A stretch of 64,000 nt of DNA from Streptomyces sp. Edi2. Its GTDB lineage: Bacteria; Actinomycetota; Actinomycetes; Streptomycetales; Streptomycetaceae. Of the stretch, positions 51,411 through 59,513 are shown in pieces (position 1 is the first letter of the stretch; each line of letters begins with the position of its first letter). The notes under the pieces are model-generated. The model had not been told where the DNA came from, searched no databases, and saw only the letters and a program-made list of their open reading frames with translations. Made by a program: the position numbers and the translations under genes. Location of the stretch: contig NZ_JBEJGX010000001.1 of NCBI RefSeq assembly GCF_040253635.1, positions 62,001 through 126,000 on the forward strand. Direction: 5' to 3'.

Positions 51411-52226
51411 TCAGTCCGCACGCGGGCGGCGTGGGGTCGGGCCCCGCCTCTGGGCCTTTCGGGCGCTCCGCTGGGCGTTGGCCGCCCGCTGGAGCGCGCG
51501 GAAGGTCTGGCCGCCTTGGCGCCGCTTCTGCGCCGGCAGGTTGTTCGCCGGTATGCCCAGCGTCTCGGGCCCGTAGGCTCCGCGCAGGTCGGACGGCGCC
51601 TGAGAGGTATACCCAGCGTCAGCCAACGCCTCCTCGTCCGGGAACACATCGACATGGAGGTGCCCCGGGGCGATCAGCTCATCCTGCGTGCCGCCGTAGG
51701 AGTACCGGTAGTAGAAGTTAGCTGGCGAATCCGGTCGCACTCGCTCTTCGAAAAGCGCCACTTCCTTGGTGTATGAGTAGAAAACAACCTCCGGGGTACT
51801 GCGGATGATGCGCAGCCACGCCTCCAAGTACTCCGCCGAAAAATAATCACCACTATCATGGATTCGAACGTGAGTTCGAGAACCTTGAGGGTGGTACCGC
51901 CGGTGCTTGAGCTCGGCAGTCATCTGCTCTTCCCACTCCCGCGGGGCGTCGAGGACGTACTGCAGGTTGTTCTGGTGCGAACGAAGCACGTTGGAGAAGC
52001 GGTACGTTCCAGCTCGCGCATAACACAAATCTTGACAAATGCCTGCGGATGGGCAGGTATTGTAAGTGCGGCCGTCGGGCAGCCGACCTGCGAAGGCCGG
52101 CAGGGACCACTTCCATATGCGTTGTGTGGCGCAGCTTGACCGCATCTCGCGCAGAAGGAATCGAGGTCGAGTAGGTGCGGCGGCCTCGGGCTCGGTGCTC
52201 ACCTCGGGTATCGACGTGTCGTTCAT
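51411..52226 (-). CDS. gp88-family protein
   Basis: 271 residues; ATG start with GGGAGGACA upstream. It resembles the Gene 88 protein family (PF17338) named after mycobacteriophage L5. The Cys cluster NTCPSAGICQDLCYARAGTY (about 57-76) has a Cx5Cx3C pattern, and RIHDSGDYFSAEYLEAWLRI and FYSYTKEV follow in the family's order. The spacing recalls radical-SAM-like iron-sulfur proteins, but no function is proven. The C-terminal 60 residues are a basic tail (AQKRRQGGQTFRALQRAANA). The gene sits among phage-like genes. Confidence 0.8.
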   Translation of the reverse strand: MNDTSIPEVSTEPEAAAPTRPRFLLREMRSSCATQRIWKWSLPAFAGRLPDGRTYNTCPSAGICQDLCYARAGTYRFSNVLRSHQNNLQYVLDAPREWEEQMTAELKHRRYHPQGSRTHVRIHDSGDYFSAEYLEAWLRIIRSTPEVVFYSYTKEVALFEERVRPDSPANFYYRYSYGGTQDELIAPGHLHVDVFPDEEALADAGYTSQAPSDLRGAYGPETLGIPANNLPAQKRRQGGQTFRALQRAANAQRSARKAQRRGPTPRRPRAD

Positions 52227-52363
52227 CGTTGTCCTCCCATCGTTGGCTGTTCAAGGTCCCTCGGGGCAGTAGCTCCAGTGGGTTGGATGGCGCAGGCGCG
52301 GCGCTACCGCGAGTCGGCACAAGCGGGCGGCGGACCAGGACACGGTGAGACTGCAGGTCTTAC

Positions 52364-52667
52364 TCAGCCGACCAACAGGGGCGCAGGCAGGCAGGCCAGC
52401 GCGGCGCCCAGATGGCGACCGTGCTGCCAAGCGAACTCCCTCGCAGATTCCTCCAGTTCGTCGAATTTGCGGGAGGCAGTCATCTGGTGGGAGTGCTGGC
52501 GGTAGAGGTAGACGACGTGCGGCAGCAGCTCGCCCGGGGCCCCACGTCGGATTCGGGTCGATCACGACGATCGGGAAGATCGCCCCGAGGCCGTAGTAGG
52601 CAGCCTGCGGCGAGTTGGGAGTCGGGGTGCCTGCCGGGTGTCCGGTGGGCGCGATGGGCGTGGTCAC
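52364..52667 (-). pseudogene. frameshifted hypothetical gene
   Basis: The frame opens at GTG 52667 (good ribosome binding site GGAG) and reads YYGLGAIFPIVVIDPNPTWG. The coding signal then moves to another frame, reading GELLPHVVYLYRQHSHQM, TASRKFDELEESARE and WQHGRHLGAALACL to a stop at 52364. Removing one C from the CCCC run near 52540 joins both parts into a single sensible protein of about 100 residues. It is either a real frameshift or a sequencing error in the homopolymer. Function unknown. Confidence 0.7.
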
Positions 52668-52789
52668 AAGTCTCCAGAAGTCCAGACCCGTGGGGGCGCC
52701 GCCGGAAGGGGTGGCGGCGCCCCCGCAGTGCCGGCCGAATCGGTCACCGCCCGAGGGGGAGTGGGCGGAGTCGCGACTGCGGCCGCGGT

Positions 52790-52823
52790 CCGGCCGGAGG
52801 AAGGGGGTAGTTCCTCCGGCCGG
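52790..52823 (-). terminator. hairpin terminator
   Basis: Perfect 13-bp arms (52790-52802 and 52811-52823), 8-base loop. It lies between the repeat region near 53.1 kb and the start of the frameshifted gene at 52667. Confidence 0.65.
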
Positions 52824-53013
52824 TGGCTCAAGGAGTTGGCCGGACGGGATATGTTGCGGGGAGGACTCGCCGCAACGTCGGACGACTCACGGAGCTGCTG
52901 CTCGTCACGTCGGTCTCCCCGGGTGGTGGTCTGGTTGTGGCGTGTGCTTCTGCGGACAGAGACAGCGTCCTGCTCGGCGAAAGCACATGCCAGAAGACTA
53001 TGAGCGCCGGCCT

Positions 53014-53212
53014 GTGGATAATTTCTGCTGCCGGGCGCTGGTGGGGACACCGGACCGGGGGGGGCGGCTGCTCGCGATACTTGGCGGGCGCACCGCAATG
53101 ATCACGCGATATGCGATTTTCGCCTGACCAGGAGTCCGGTCCAGCCACGGATCCGCCAACTGCCGCGAGCAACACTCGCCAACTGCGGTGAGCGGAAACG
53201 CCGTGACCAGCC
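53014..53212. repeat. DnaA box and second CGCCAACT repeat block
   Basis: A perfect DnaA box TTATCCACA lies on the minus strand at 53022-53014. At 53153 and 53177 two direct CGCCAACT repeats are followed by GAAACGCCGTGACC. This block of about 65 bases matches 47247-47310 with roughly 80 percent identity by eye. No gene is present. It is a candidate origin or partition element. Confidence 0.65.
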
Positions 53213-53337
53213 ACGTTGCGCAGCTCCGCTCGCCGGCCAGCGTGAGGGGGCGCAGGAGGCCGGATCAGTGAGGCCCTCTTGGGTATTTCGGCACGCCGGT
53301 GGGCGGGCGCATTGTGCGCCCGCCCACCGGCGTGCTG

Positions 53338-54417
53338 TTAGCGGAGCCGGGTGTCGTCGTGGAGGGATACTCGGCCGAGTTCGATGGTTCCGTCCGTGAG
53401 CTTCCACCATGTCATCCGGGGTGCCGCCGGGCTGTTGTTCTTGATGTTGCACCTCCAGGCGGTGGCTCCGTCCCCTCGTACGAGCTGAGGGGCGCCTCGG
53501 GACGCACGGGTCTTGTGCGGGCGAACCTGGCGCCCGGCCAGTTCGGCTGCGCGACCTGTGAGTACATCGGTGACGATGTCGATGACGTCGCGGCGGTGTG
53601 CGGGAAGTTTGCCGTCGAAGGAGGCGAGCCAGTCGGGCCCAAACCGGTAAGGACGCAGCGGCCAGTCCTGGCGCTCGTTCTCGGTGTAGCGCCAGAGCCA
53701 GACCTGCTCGATCTCGTAGCGGAATTGCTTCTCCGAGTCGCCGTAGATCGTCGGCGGGAGGAGGAAGGACGGGTCGCCGTCGTGGGCGCCTTTGAGTTCG
53801 CGCTGGAGGCCGCGCTTGTCGCGGCGTGCGGCGGCAAGGTCCTTCGTGACGGCGTCGAGCCGGGCGAGGAGCTGGCGGTTCTCCTCGGCGAGTTGGGCAG
53901 TTCTGTGATCGGAGGTGCTGGGGCTTGGTTCGCTGGCGGTCTGGGGGGTCCAGACGGATGCGATGCTGTGGATGCGGGTCATGATGTGCCGTATCGCATC
54001 AGCAGCCCGGCGGGCGTTGACGTAGACCAGCGGATGACGCTCGGCTGGATCCTGCTCGCTGGCGTCTGCCAGGAAGATGCGGATGTACCCCCCGTATGTG
54101 TGCCATTTCTCCGGCAGCGCTGCATCCAGGGCCCAGGCCGCGTCCTGGTCGGCGAGGACCGAGACGTCCGCGCGTCCCCCGAGACGTTCGGCGAGTTCGG
54201 CCGCGTCGATCAGTGGTTTGTCGCCATTGCGGGGAGAAGTGGTGACGAGCACCAATGGGAGGATCCTGGAGGGGTCGAAGACTGTTGCCACAAGGTCCGG
54301 GACGCGGTCGGCAGCCACGTATTGCACTCCGACGTGAGGTGATGCCGCCAAAGGCGCCAGATCGCTTGAATTCGACGGGCGTGCGCGCTTTTGCGTGCGG
54401 GCGGCAGTTCGGGGCAT
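53338..54417 (-). CDS. conserved Streptomyces hypothetical protein
   Basis: 359 residues; ATG start with AAGGAGAG upstream. Part one (30-165) looks like an alpha/beta domain (VPDLVATVFDPSRILPLVLV, ADVSVLADQDAAWALDAALP). Next comes a coiled coil (LAEENRQLLARLDAVTKDL, then ARRDKRGLQRELKGA). The C-terminal part is beta-rich with many Trp and Arg (EIEQVWLWRYTENERQDW, GRVSLHDDTRLR). I recognise the layout from Streptomyces proteins of unknown role. A box-type promoter is placed 27 bases before the start, so it is one of the clearest members of the shared regulon. Confidence 0.8.
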   Translation of the reverse strand: MPRTAARTQKRARPSNSSDLAPLAASPHVGVQYVAADRVPDLVATVFDPSRILPLVLVTTSPRNGDKPLIDAAELAERLGGRADVSVLADQDAAWALDAALPEKWHTYGGYIRIFLADASEQDPAERHPLVYVNARRAADAIRHIMTRIHSIASVWTPQTASEPSPSTSDHRTAQLAEENRQLLARLDAVTKDLAAARRDKRGLQRELKGAHDGDPSFLLPPTIYGDSEKQFRYEIEQVWLWRYTENERQDWPLRPYRFGPDWLASFDGKLPAHRRDVIDIVTDVLTGRAAELAGRQVRPHKTRASRGAPQLVRGDGATAWRCNIKNNSPAAPRMTWWKLTDGTIELGRVSLHDDTRLR

Positions 54418-54444
54418 GGGCTCTCCTTGCCTCTTCGCGGGGCT

Positions 54445-54483
54445 GACGCTTAAGATATTATCTTCAGGGTGGATCTTGGTCAA
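54445..54483 (-). promoter_or_regulatory. TTAAGCGTC-box promoter
   Basis: Minus strand: -35 TTGACC (54483-54478), 17-bp spacer, -10 TAATAT (54460-54455), then CTTAAGCGTC (54454-54445). It drives the gene starting at 54417. Confidence 0.8.
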
Positions 54484-54719
54484 CTTTGAAGGTCCACCCA
54501 CGCCCCGAGGTAAGCTCCTCAACCCCCTTGCGCTGAAGCGAAGTTGGTAGCCGGAGTTGGAGGATGTGGGCGGCAACAGCAGCCGCGTCGCCCTTGACGG
54601 AGCACCTCGAACAGGGGCAGCGGCGCGGCCAAGCCCACAGGGCTCCGGGAGCATGCCGCCGCGGCCGCGCTTGCGCAACACACGGTTTGCCCAAGGAGAA
54701 CAGATACGAAGGAGTACCG

Positions 54720-55130
54720 ATGTCCGACAGCGTGAACGTGTACCTGGACCGTGAGGCCCTGGCTGAGACCGTGCTGCGGTTGATGATGCCGATCAGCCAC
54801 GACGGCTCAAACGGCACGGTTTTCGCCACCGCGACCGAGCTCAACGGCGTTCCGACCAATCCTGCCAGCCTGATTCGGGTACACCGCTATGTGGAGGAGC
54901 AGATGGCCGACGTAGCTCGGTATGGCGAAGACGAGGAAGCGGAGATGGACCGCCTCAAGGAGCTCTTCGGCGATGACTGGGCCCCAGGCTCAGAAGGCGA
55001 GGGCACCCTGACGGCCGAAGAGGCCGACCCGGACGCCGACCAGGCGATTGCTCACCGCATCATCGTCGCACTGGCCACGGCATTCCCTCTGCCGGCAGAA
55101 CAACGGGCGGCTCTTCCCGTCGCGGAGTAG
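54720..55130 (+). CDS. small acidic hypothetical protein
   Basis: 136-residue acidic protein; ATG start with AAGGAG six bases upstream. It reads MSDSVNVYLDREALAETVLR, then MMPISHDGSNGTVFATATE, a helical middle (VEEQMADVARYGEDEEAEMD) and ends AFPLPAEQRAALPVAE. It is strongly acidic in the centre (DPDADQ) and has no Cys. Unknown function; possibly a protein-binding or DNA-mimic type protein, though that is not supported beyond charge. Confidence 0.7.
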   Translation: MSDSVNVYLDREALAETVLRLMMPISHDGSNGTVFATATELNGVPTNPASLIRVHRYVEEQMADVARYGEDEEAEMDRLKELFGDDWAPGSEGEGTLTAEEADPDADQAIAHRIIVALATAFPLPAEQRAALPVAE

Positions 55131-55171
55131 CGGCACACCGACACTGGTGCCGGCACTGGTCCTGCCAGTCA

Positions 55172-55245
55172 GAACGGCGTCAGGATTTGAACCTACGACC
55201 GCTGGGTGATGAGCCCAGCGAGCTACCGAGCTGCTCCACCCCGCG
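55172..55245 (-). tRNA. initiator-tRNA-like gene (CAT anticodon), degenerate
   Basis: The 5' half is nearly identical to Streptomyces tRNA-fMet: CGCGGGGTGGAGCAGCTCGG, then a D arm and an anticodon arm CTGGG-CTCATCA-CCCAG with three G:C pairs, the initiator hallmark. Position 37 is C instead of A. The T stem is mismatched at its base, and the acceptor 3' strand (CGCCGTT) pairs poorly with CGCGGGG: G-G at 6:67, C-T at 1:72. Either a pseudo-tRNA or a variant initiator; aminoacylation is doubtful. Confidence 0.65.
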
Positions 55246-55316
55246 TCGGTAGACAGAAGGGTGAGCCGACCAACACCGGTGATCACGAGGCGTCCGGCGT
55301 CAGCTGAGCTGATTTC

Positions 55317-55778
55317 TTACGCAAGCGGGGTCAGGGCGGCGGCCGCGTCACATCGCTGGCAGGCGGATGCTCCGGGGCGACGCAATGCTGTCAGCGCGCC
55401 GTCGAGGTCCAGTTCGGCGCCGGCCTGCGGGGCGTCCGGGCAGTCGTGGTCATGCACCACTGTGCCGCCGCCTGTACGGTGCGGGAGTCTCTGGACGCGC
55501 CATCCCCATCGCGCGGGCGGTGGGGCAGCCGCGGGTAGCGGAGTGGTGGGGACAGAGGAGTAGGAGACTCCGTCGACGGGTCGGACGTGTTCGGTCTCCA
55601 GCCACACCACATACTCGACCGCCTTTGCCCCTTCCTGCGTCGCTGACCACATCGGCAGCCCCACCTTGTGCATCCATGTCGATCGGGTCTGCTGCCGCTC
55701 GTGTAGGCGCCCGCGGACCTTCTGCTCCCCGTCAGGCAGCAGCACCCAGATCGGTGGCGGTGGTGCGTGTTGCGGCAT
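55317..55778 (-). CDS. DUF6233-like hypothetical protein
   Basis: 153 residues from ATG 55778 (weak ribosome binding site). The start MPQHAPPPPIWVLLPDGEQK and the later LPHRTGGGTVVHDHDC, plus the C-terminal SACQRCDAAAALTPLA, resemble the many small Streptomyces proteins in family DUF6233, which share a Pro-rich start, a His/Asp-Cys motif and a terminal CxxC. These look zinc-binding but no role is known. It lies just downstream of the tRNA-like gene. Confidence 0.6.
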   Translation of the reverse strand: MPQHAPPPPIWVLLPDGEQKVRGRLHERQQTRSTWMHKVGLPMWSATQEGAKAVEYVVWLETEHVRPVDGVSYSSVPTTPLPAAAPPPARWGWRVQRLPHRTGGGTVVHDHDCPDAPQAGAELDLDGALTALRRPGASACQRCDAAAALTPLA

Positions 55779-55851
55779 GCCCCCACGGTAGACAATGCTT
55801 TCTCGCGTGGGCCCTGAGGGCTCCGCCCGCCCCGAGAGTGCGGAGTGCTGC

Positions 55852-56631
55852 TTACCGGGCGTCCCGCGCCGCCCGAACGGATCTTTCAAGAGCGGCGAGC
55901 AGGTCGCCGAGTGGCTGTGGCTGCGGCGGCGACTCGATCTGCCGGTCCGCGATCTTCGCATCCACCAGCGCCTCCAGTGCGTCTCGGGAGCGGTCGCGCA
56001 AGTCGTCCCCCTCCACACCGGTCAATTCATGCATCAGCAGTTCGGCCAGCGCCATCTCCCGGTCGGTGACGGGGGTTGAAGGGGCGAGATTGCCCGGGTC
56101 ACGGACTTCATCGGGCCACAGCAGGGTCTGTAGCACCAGCACACCGTGGCGGGGTCGGAGTATGGCCAGGCGCTCGCGGGTGCGGATCACGACCCGGCAG
56201 ACGGCCACGACCCCGGCGCGGGCCAGGGCAGCCACAAGAAGCGAGTAGGCACGCCCTGCGGCCTCGCCCGCAGGGCCGGCGTAGTAGGCCCTGCTGTAAC
56301 TGATCGGGTCGACATCGTCGGCTGGCACGAATCCGTGCACCTGGACTTGGTGGCGCGTCGCCAGAGGAAGGCGGTCCAGGTCAGCATCCGTCAGTTGCAC
56401 CATGCCTCCGTCGCCGGGCAGCTCGAATCCGCGGCCGACGTCCTCGTAAGGGATCTCTTCTCCGTCCAGCTCGCACACCCGCTTGTGCCGGATCCGCCCG
56501 CCGTCCGCCTTGTGGATCTCCCTCAGTCGCACGGCGTGCTCAGCGGTCGCGGAGTACAGGCGGATGGGCAAGTTCACCAGGGAGAACGAGATCACTCCGG
56601 TCCACACTGCCCTTGGCGGAGAGGCGTTCAT
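55852..56631 (-). CDS. ku: Ku protein (non-homologous end joining)
   Basis: 259-residue bacterial Ku. It begins AVWTGVISFSLVNLPIRLYS, the invariant Ku opening, then CELDGEEIPYEDVGRGFELP and LVVAALARAGVVAVCRVVIR-like core strands, and ends with the helical region MALAELLMHELTGVEG. Ku forms a ring on double-strand DNA ends and recruits ligase D; no LigD is present here, so it would rely on a host ligase. On a linear replicon it could affect repair or stability of ends. The start is weakly supported. A long palindrome lies upstream. Confidence 0.93.
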   Translation of the reverse strand: MNASPPRAVWTGVISFSLVNLPIRLYSATAEHAVRLREIHKADGGRIRHKRVCELDGEEIPYEDVGRGFELPGDGGMVQLTDADLDRLPLATRHQVQVHGFVPADDVDPISYSRAYYAGPAGEAAGRAYSLLVAALARAGVVAVCRVVIRTRERLAILRPRHGVLVLQTLLWPDEVRDPGNLAPSTPVTDREMALAELLMHELTGVEGDDLRDRSRDALEALVDAKIADRQIESPPQPQPLGDLLAALERSVRAARDAR

Positions 56632-56772
56632 ACGTCCAGCGTCCGCCGTGTGTCACTTCACCGCACAGCGAACTTTCGGGGAGCGCCATCCGTACAGTTC
56701 CGTCACGCTCAGTGACTGTCCGTTGTTGGTGGGCGGGTGTCAGTCGCACGGCACAGACCGCGTAGCATTCTT

Positions 56773-56813
56773 GGCGTGTCCCTGCCCATACGGGGGGAGG
56801 GCAGGGACACGCC
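56773..56813. terminator. 15-bp inverted repeat, likely terminator
   Basis: Perfect 15-bp arms (56773-56787 and 56799-56813) with an 11-base loop, between the PlsC-like gene and Ku on the same strand. It probably ends the PlsC transcript and isolates Ku. Confidence 0.6.
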
Positions 56814-57051
56814 CATACGCTACCAATGATCTTGCTCTGCGCGGGGAAACTTCGCGCGAAGGTCGCTATGAGGACCGTACTACGCACCGTAATCGGCGTG
56901 AGCGACGGAGACTGGGCGGCGAGATGTGGTCCGCCCGATCGCGATGTATTCCTCGACGCCTCTGGCTTTCAGCAGCCTTGTTGGCTCTCTGCGACCGTCG
57001 CTGCCCACGCGCCGCCGTCAGGCTGGCCCGCCGATATTGACGGACCGCCGT

Positions 57052-57714
57052 TCATGCGGCGAACGCTGCGGGCTCATCCAGGTGCCGGGCCGCGGTGCGC
57101 CAGGCGGCGGCGACGGCCTGGTGGGCCGCCGTGGTCGCGGCCGCAACGTCGGCGGAGAGTTGCAGAGGGACGCCGAGGTGTACATGCATCCGCGGCCGTC
57201 GGGCCGGGGCGGTGAGGATGCCGGCGAGCTGCTTGGCCCGGCTCCCGGAGCTGATGCGGCGGGCACCGGCCTGGCCGAGGGGCACGATGGGCACGCTGGC
57301 GGAACAGGCGAGTCGTGCGAGGCCGGTGCGGAAGTCCTCCGGTGCGGCTTCGGCAGCGTCCTTGCGGTGGGGCAGCCGCCCTTCGCCATAGATGAGAACA
57401 GTGCGGCCGGCTCGGAGCGCGGCTGCGGCCACGTCCAGCGCGTTCGCCGCGTGGGTGGTGTTCCGGTGGACGGGAATGTGGCCGTCACGGTTGAGGAGAC
57501 GGCCAAGGACGGGAATGCGCCACAGGCCGGCGGCGGCGAGGATGACGGGTTCGACGTTCCAGCGGCGCAGCGCGGCGAGGACGACGCCGGGGTCGACCAG
57601 GGAGGTGTGGTTGGCGGCAATGATGGTGCCGGGCTCCGGGGCGGCCGCTCCATCGGACGTGATCGTCAGGCGGCCGAGGGTGGGGACGACGGCGGAGGCG
57701 ATGCGGCTGAGCAC
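57052..57714 (-). CDS. PlsC-type 1-acylglycerol-3-phosphate acyltransferase
   Basis: 220 residues; GTG start with AGGAG four bases upstream. The acyltransferase motifs are intact: NHTSLVD (HX4D) at about residue 35 and YGEGRLPHR (the Glu-Gly motif) near 110, with VPIVPLGQAGA as the third block. It would transfer an acyl chain to lysophosphatidate or a related acceptor at the membrane. The gene lies alone among mobile-type genes, so its native pathway is unclear; an acyl modification of an element-encoded lipid is possible. Confidence 0.9.
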   Translation of the reverse strand: MLSRIASAVVPTLGRLTITSDGAAAPEPGTIIAANHTSLVDPGVVLAALRRWNVEPVILAAAGLWRIPVLGRLLNRDGHIPVHRNTTHAANALDVAAAALRAGRTVLIYGEGRLPHRKDAAEAAPEDFRTGLARLACSASVPIVPLGQAGARRISSGSRAKQLAGILTAPARRPRMHVHLGVPLQLSADVAAATTAAHQAVAAAWRTAARHLDEPAAFAA

Positions 57715-57829
57715 AAGACTCCTGCGGGTTCAGGCAACGGGATCTTCATCCTCGCTCCCGGAGGGGTCGCGTGCCTGAGTTCGCGTACTCATCTTTCCTG
57801 CTGCTCCGAGCAGGTGTGCGGCTGCGTGG

Positions 57830-58201
57830 TCAGCTTGTCCAGGCTTTGAACTGGGCTGCGATCTGACGGACGTCGACGGCGCCGGCCAGGGTCTGTTCGA
57901 CAAGGTCGCCAGCGGCTTCGGTGGTGACCTTGGGGGTCAGCCCGCAGACGGTGAGGAAGCCGAACGCGACGCTCAGAGCGAAGATTTCGTTCGAGTGCGT
58001 GAGAGCGGGGATACGCAGGAGGCTTTGGAAGAGCGCGGCGGCTCGGTCGTGTGGCTCGGGGTAGATCGGCTGGTCCAGGATCTGGTCGCCATGGCGAGCT
58101 ACGGCGGCGGCGGTTGCGCCCCAGTCTGCTAGGTCTGGCTTGTCGCGTAGGCGCTGCTCGATGATCTCGAGGAGCCAGGCACGATCGATCGTGAGTTGCA
58201 C
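57830..58201 (-). CDS. Fic/Doc-like toxin
   Basis: 123 residues. The segment HDRAAALFQSLLRIPALTHS, then NEIFALSVAFGFLTVCGL, matches the core helices of the Fic/Doc-type toxins common in Streptomyces. The catalytic HxFx(D/E)(A/G)NKR loop is degenerate: only the Asn of NEIFALS remains. The antitoxin gene is 17 bases upstream, as in such operons. Doc phosphorylates EF-Tu; with a decayed loop the activity is uncertain. GTG start. Confidence 0.65.
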   Translation of the reverse strand: MQLTIDRAWLLEIIEQRLRDKPDLADWGATAAAVARHGDQILDQPIYPEPHDRAAALFQSLLRIPALTHSNEIFALSVAFGFLTVCGLTPKVTTEAAGDLVEQTLAGAVDVRQIAAQFKAWTS

Positions 58202-58218
58202 GGAAGGTGTGTCTCCGC

Positions 58219-58443
58219 TCAGGCAGCGTTATCGGCGGCTCGGGCCGGTCCGAAGCGGCGGGCGAATCCCCCGCCGTGCTCGTCGATGGCCGCCTGGGCG
58301 CCGTTGAGGAACAGCAGCCTGGGCACGCTGGCCTCGAGGAAGCTGCCGACGTACGCGATGGGGTCGACGTGCTCGGCCTCGGCAGCGCGCTTGAACGCGT
58401 CTGCCGTCTCGTCGCTCAGCTGGACGTGGAATTCCTTCGCCAT
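58219..58443 (-). CDS. probable antitoxin (ribbon-helix-helix)
   Basis: 74 residues from ATG 58443. It reads AKEFHVQLSDETADAFKRAA, a beta strand followed by a helix as in ribbon-helix-helix antitoxins, and ends in a flexible Gly/Ala-rich tail. It is the first gene of the pair with the Fic/Doc-like toxin. The family is inferred from size, start and neighbour. Confidence 0.65.
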   Translation of the reverse strand: MAKEFHVQLSDETADAFKRAAEAEHVDPIAYVGSFLEASVPRLLFLNGAQAAIDEHGGGFARRFGPARAADNAA

Positions 58444-58604
58444 GCCGCCACGGTAGCGGTTGGTGGCACGGCGCGCGAGGAAATGGGCGTCTTCCGGCCC
58501 CTCCCGCGCGAGGGCCCGCCCGAGGACCGGCGCACGCCAGAGTCTGGCCGAGCCATCACCGCGAAAGGCTGTTGGCTTCGCCGCCCATGCCGTCTTGCTA
58601 ACCG

Positions 58605-58883
58605 CTACGCGATCGGCAACCGCGTGCACAGCGGCGGAATCACATCGGTCTCCAGGGCGGCAGTGACCAGGCGCACCATGCCCTCAGGTACGCCCGACCC
58701 GAACGGCACGCCTTTTCGACGCGTCATCAGGCACATGTTGAAGATGTCGATCTGGGTGCGGAGCAGGCCGGTTGGCACCGGGTGGCCCAGACGGCGCGTG
58801 ACTCCGTCCTGAAGCTCGGTGATGTCCGCCGCTTCAGGCAAGGTGTCGGCGATCGCGCCCACGATCAGGTCGTACCTGGTCAT
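58605..58883 (-). CDS. hypothetical protein
   Basis: 92 residues; ATG 58883 with GGAAGG upstream. Helical and polar (YDLIVGAIADTLPEAADITE, LQDGVTRRLGHPVPTGLLRT), ending in VPEGMVRLVTAALETDVIPP. Its start lies inside the end of the next gene on the strand (overlap of 50 bases), a sign of translational coupling. Unknown function. Confidence 0.6.
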   Translation of the reverse strand: MTRYDLIVGAIADTLPEAADITELQDGVTRRLGHPVPTGLLRTQIDIFNMCLMTRRKGVPFGSGVPEGMVRLVTAALETDVIPPLCTRLPIA

Positions 58884-59217
58884 GATCAGGTACGACCTTC
58901 CGGGGGTGGACCTCCAACGAGGTGCCGTACTCGTTGCGCCGCACCGTCACCGTGAACCCGTCCTTCTCCAGGGCCTCGCGCAGTCGGCTCCGCGGCTCCG
59001 GTTCGTCCATGGCGTACACCACGACCAGGCCGGACCAGTTCTCCGTCCGGAGGCAGAACTTGTCGAGGCGCAGCCGGTCTACGAGCTGGCTCACCCTCCC
59101 GCAGGTGTTATTGAGGTCTCCGATGTGCACCGGGTCGAGCGACATGTCCCCGCGGACGATGTGGTGGGGGTAGCGGGCGGGGGAGTTGAAGAAGTCGACG
59201 AGCCATTTCCCGTCCAT
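58834..59217 (-). CDS. hypothetical protein
   Basis: 127 residues; ATG 59217 with GGAGG six bases upstream. It begins MDGKWLVDFFNSPARYPHHI, has HIGDLNNTCGRVSQLVDRL and KFCLRTENWSGLVVVYAMDE, then a basic end (VPDHDQVRPDRGRDRRHLA) that overlaps the next gene. The first 100 residues are coding-like beta/alpha protein. Family unknown. Confidence 0.6.
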   Translation of the reverse strand: MDGKWLVDFFNSPARYPHHIVRGDMSLDPVHIGDLNNTCGRVSQLVDRLRLDKFCLRTENWSGLVVVYAMDEPEPRSRLREALEKDGFTVTVRRNEYGTSLEVHPRKVVPDHDQVRPDRGRDRRHLA

Positions 59218-59513
59218 ACCTAACCTCCGGTGGTCTCGGGGCCGCCCTGCGTCGGTTGGAGTAAGCGAGTGGCCTGCGCCGTGGTTTCCCGTGGGGATCA
59301 AAGGTAGGTCCCATGGCCTGGGGTCATCCCTGGGGTTGGTTGGCGAACGGTCGAATCCGGTCGCTGCACCTCCTTGCTCACCGGCCTCGCCACTGAACTC
59401 GAACCCCATCGGGCCGCTCGCCAGATCGGCCCGGTCATCGAACGCCTTGCTGGTACTGCGAGTTGATCTTGCCTCTATTTCCATCGTGCCCGCACACAGC
59501 GGCAAGATGCGGC

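Noticed and set aside
52021..52066. TTGACA with a possible -10 on the plus strand
   Set aside because: It lies inside the conserved Cys motif of the gp88-family gene and has a poor -10, so it is probably chance.
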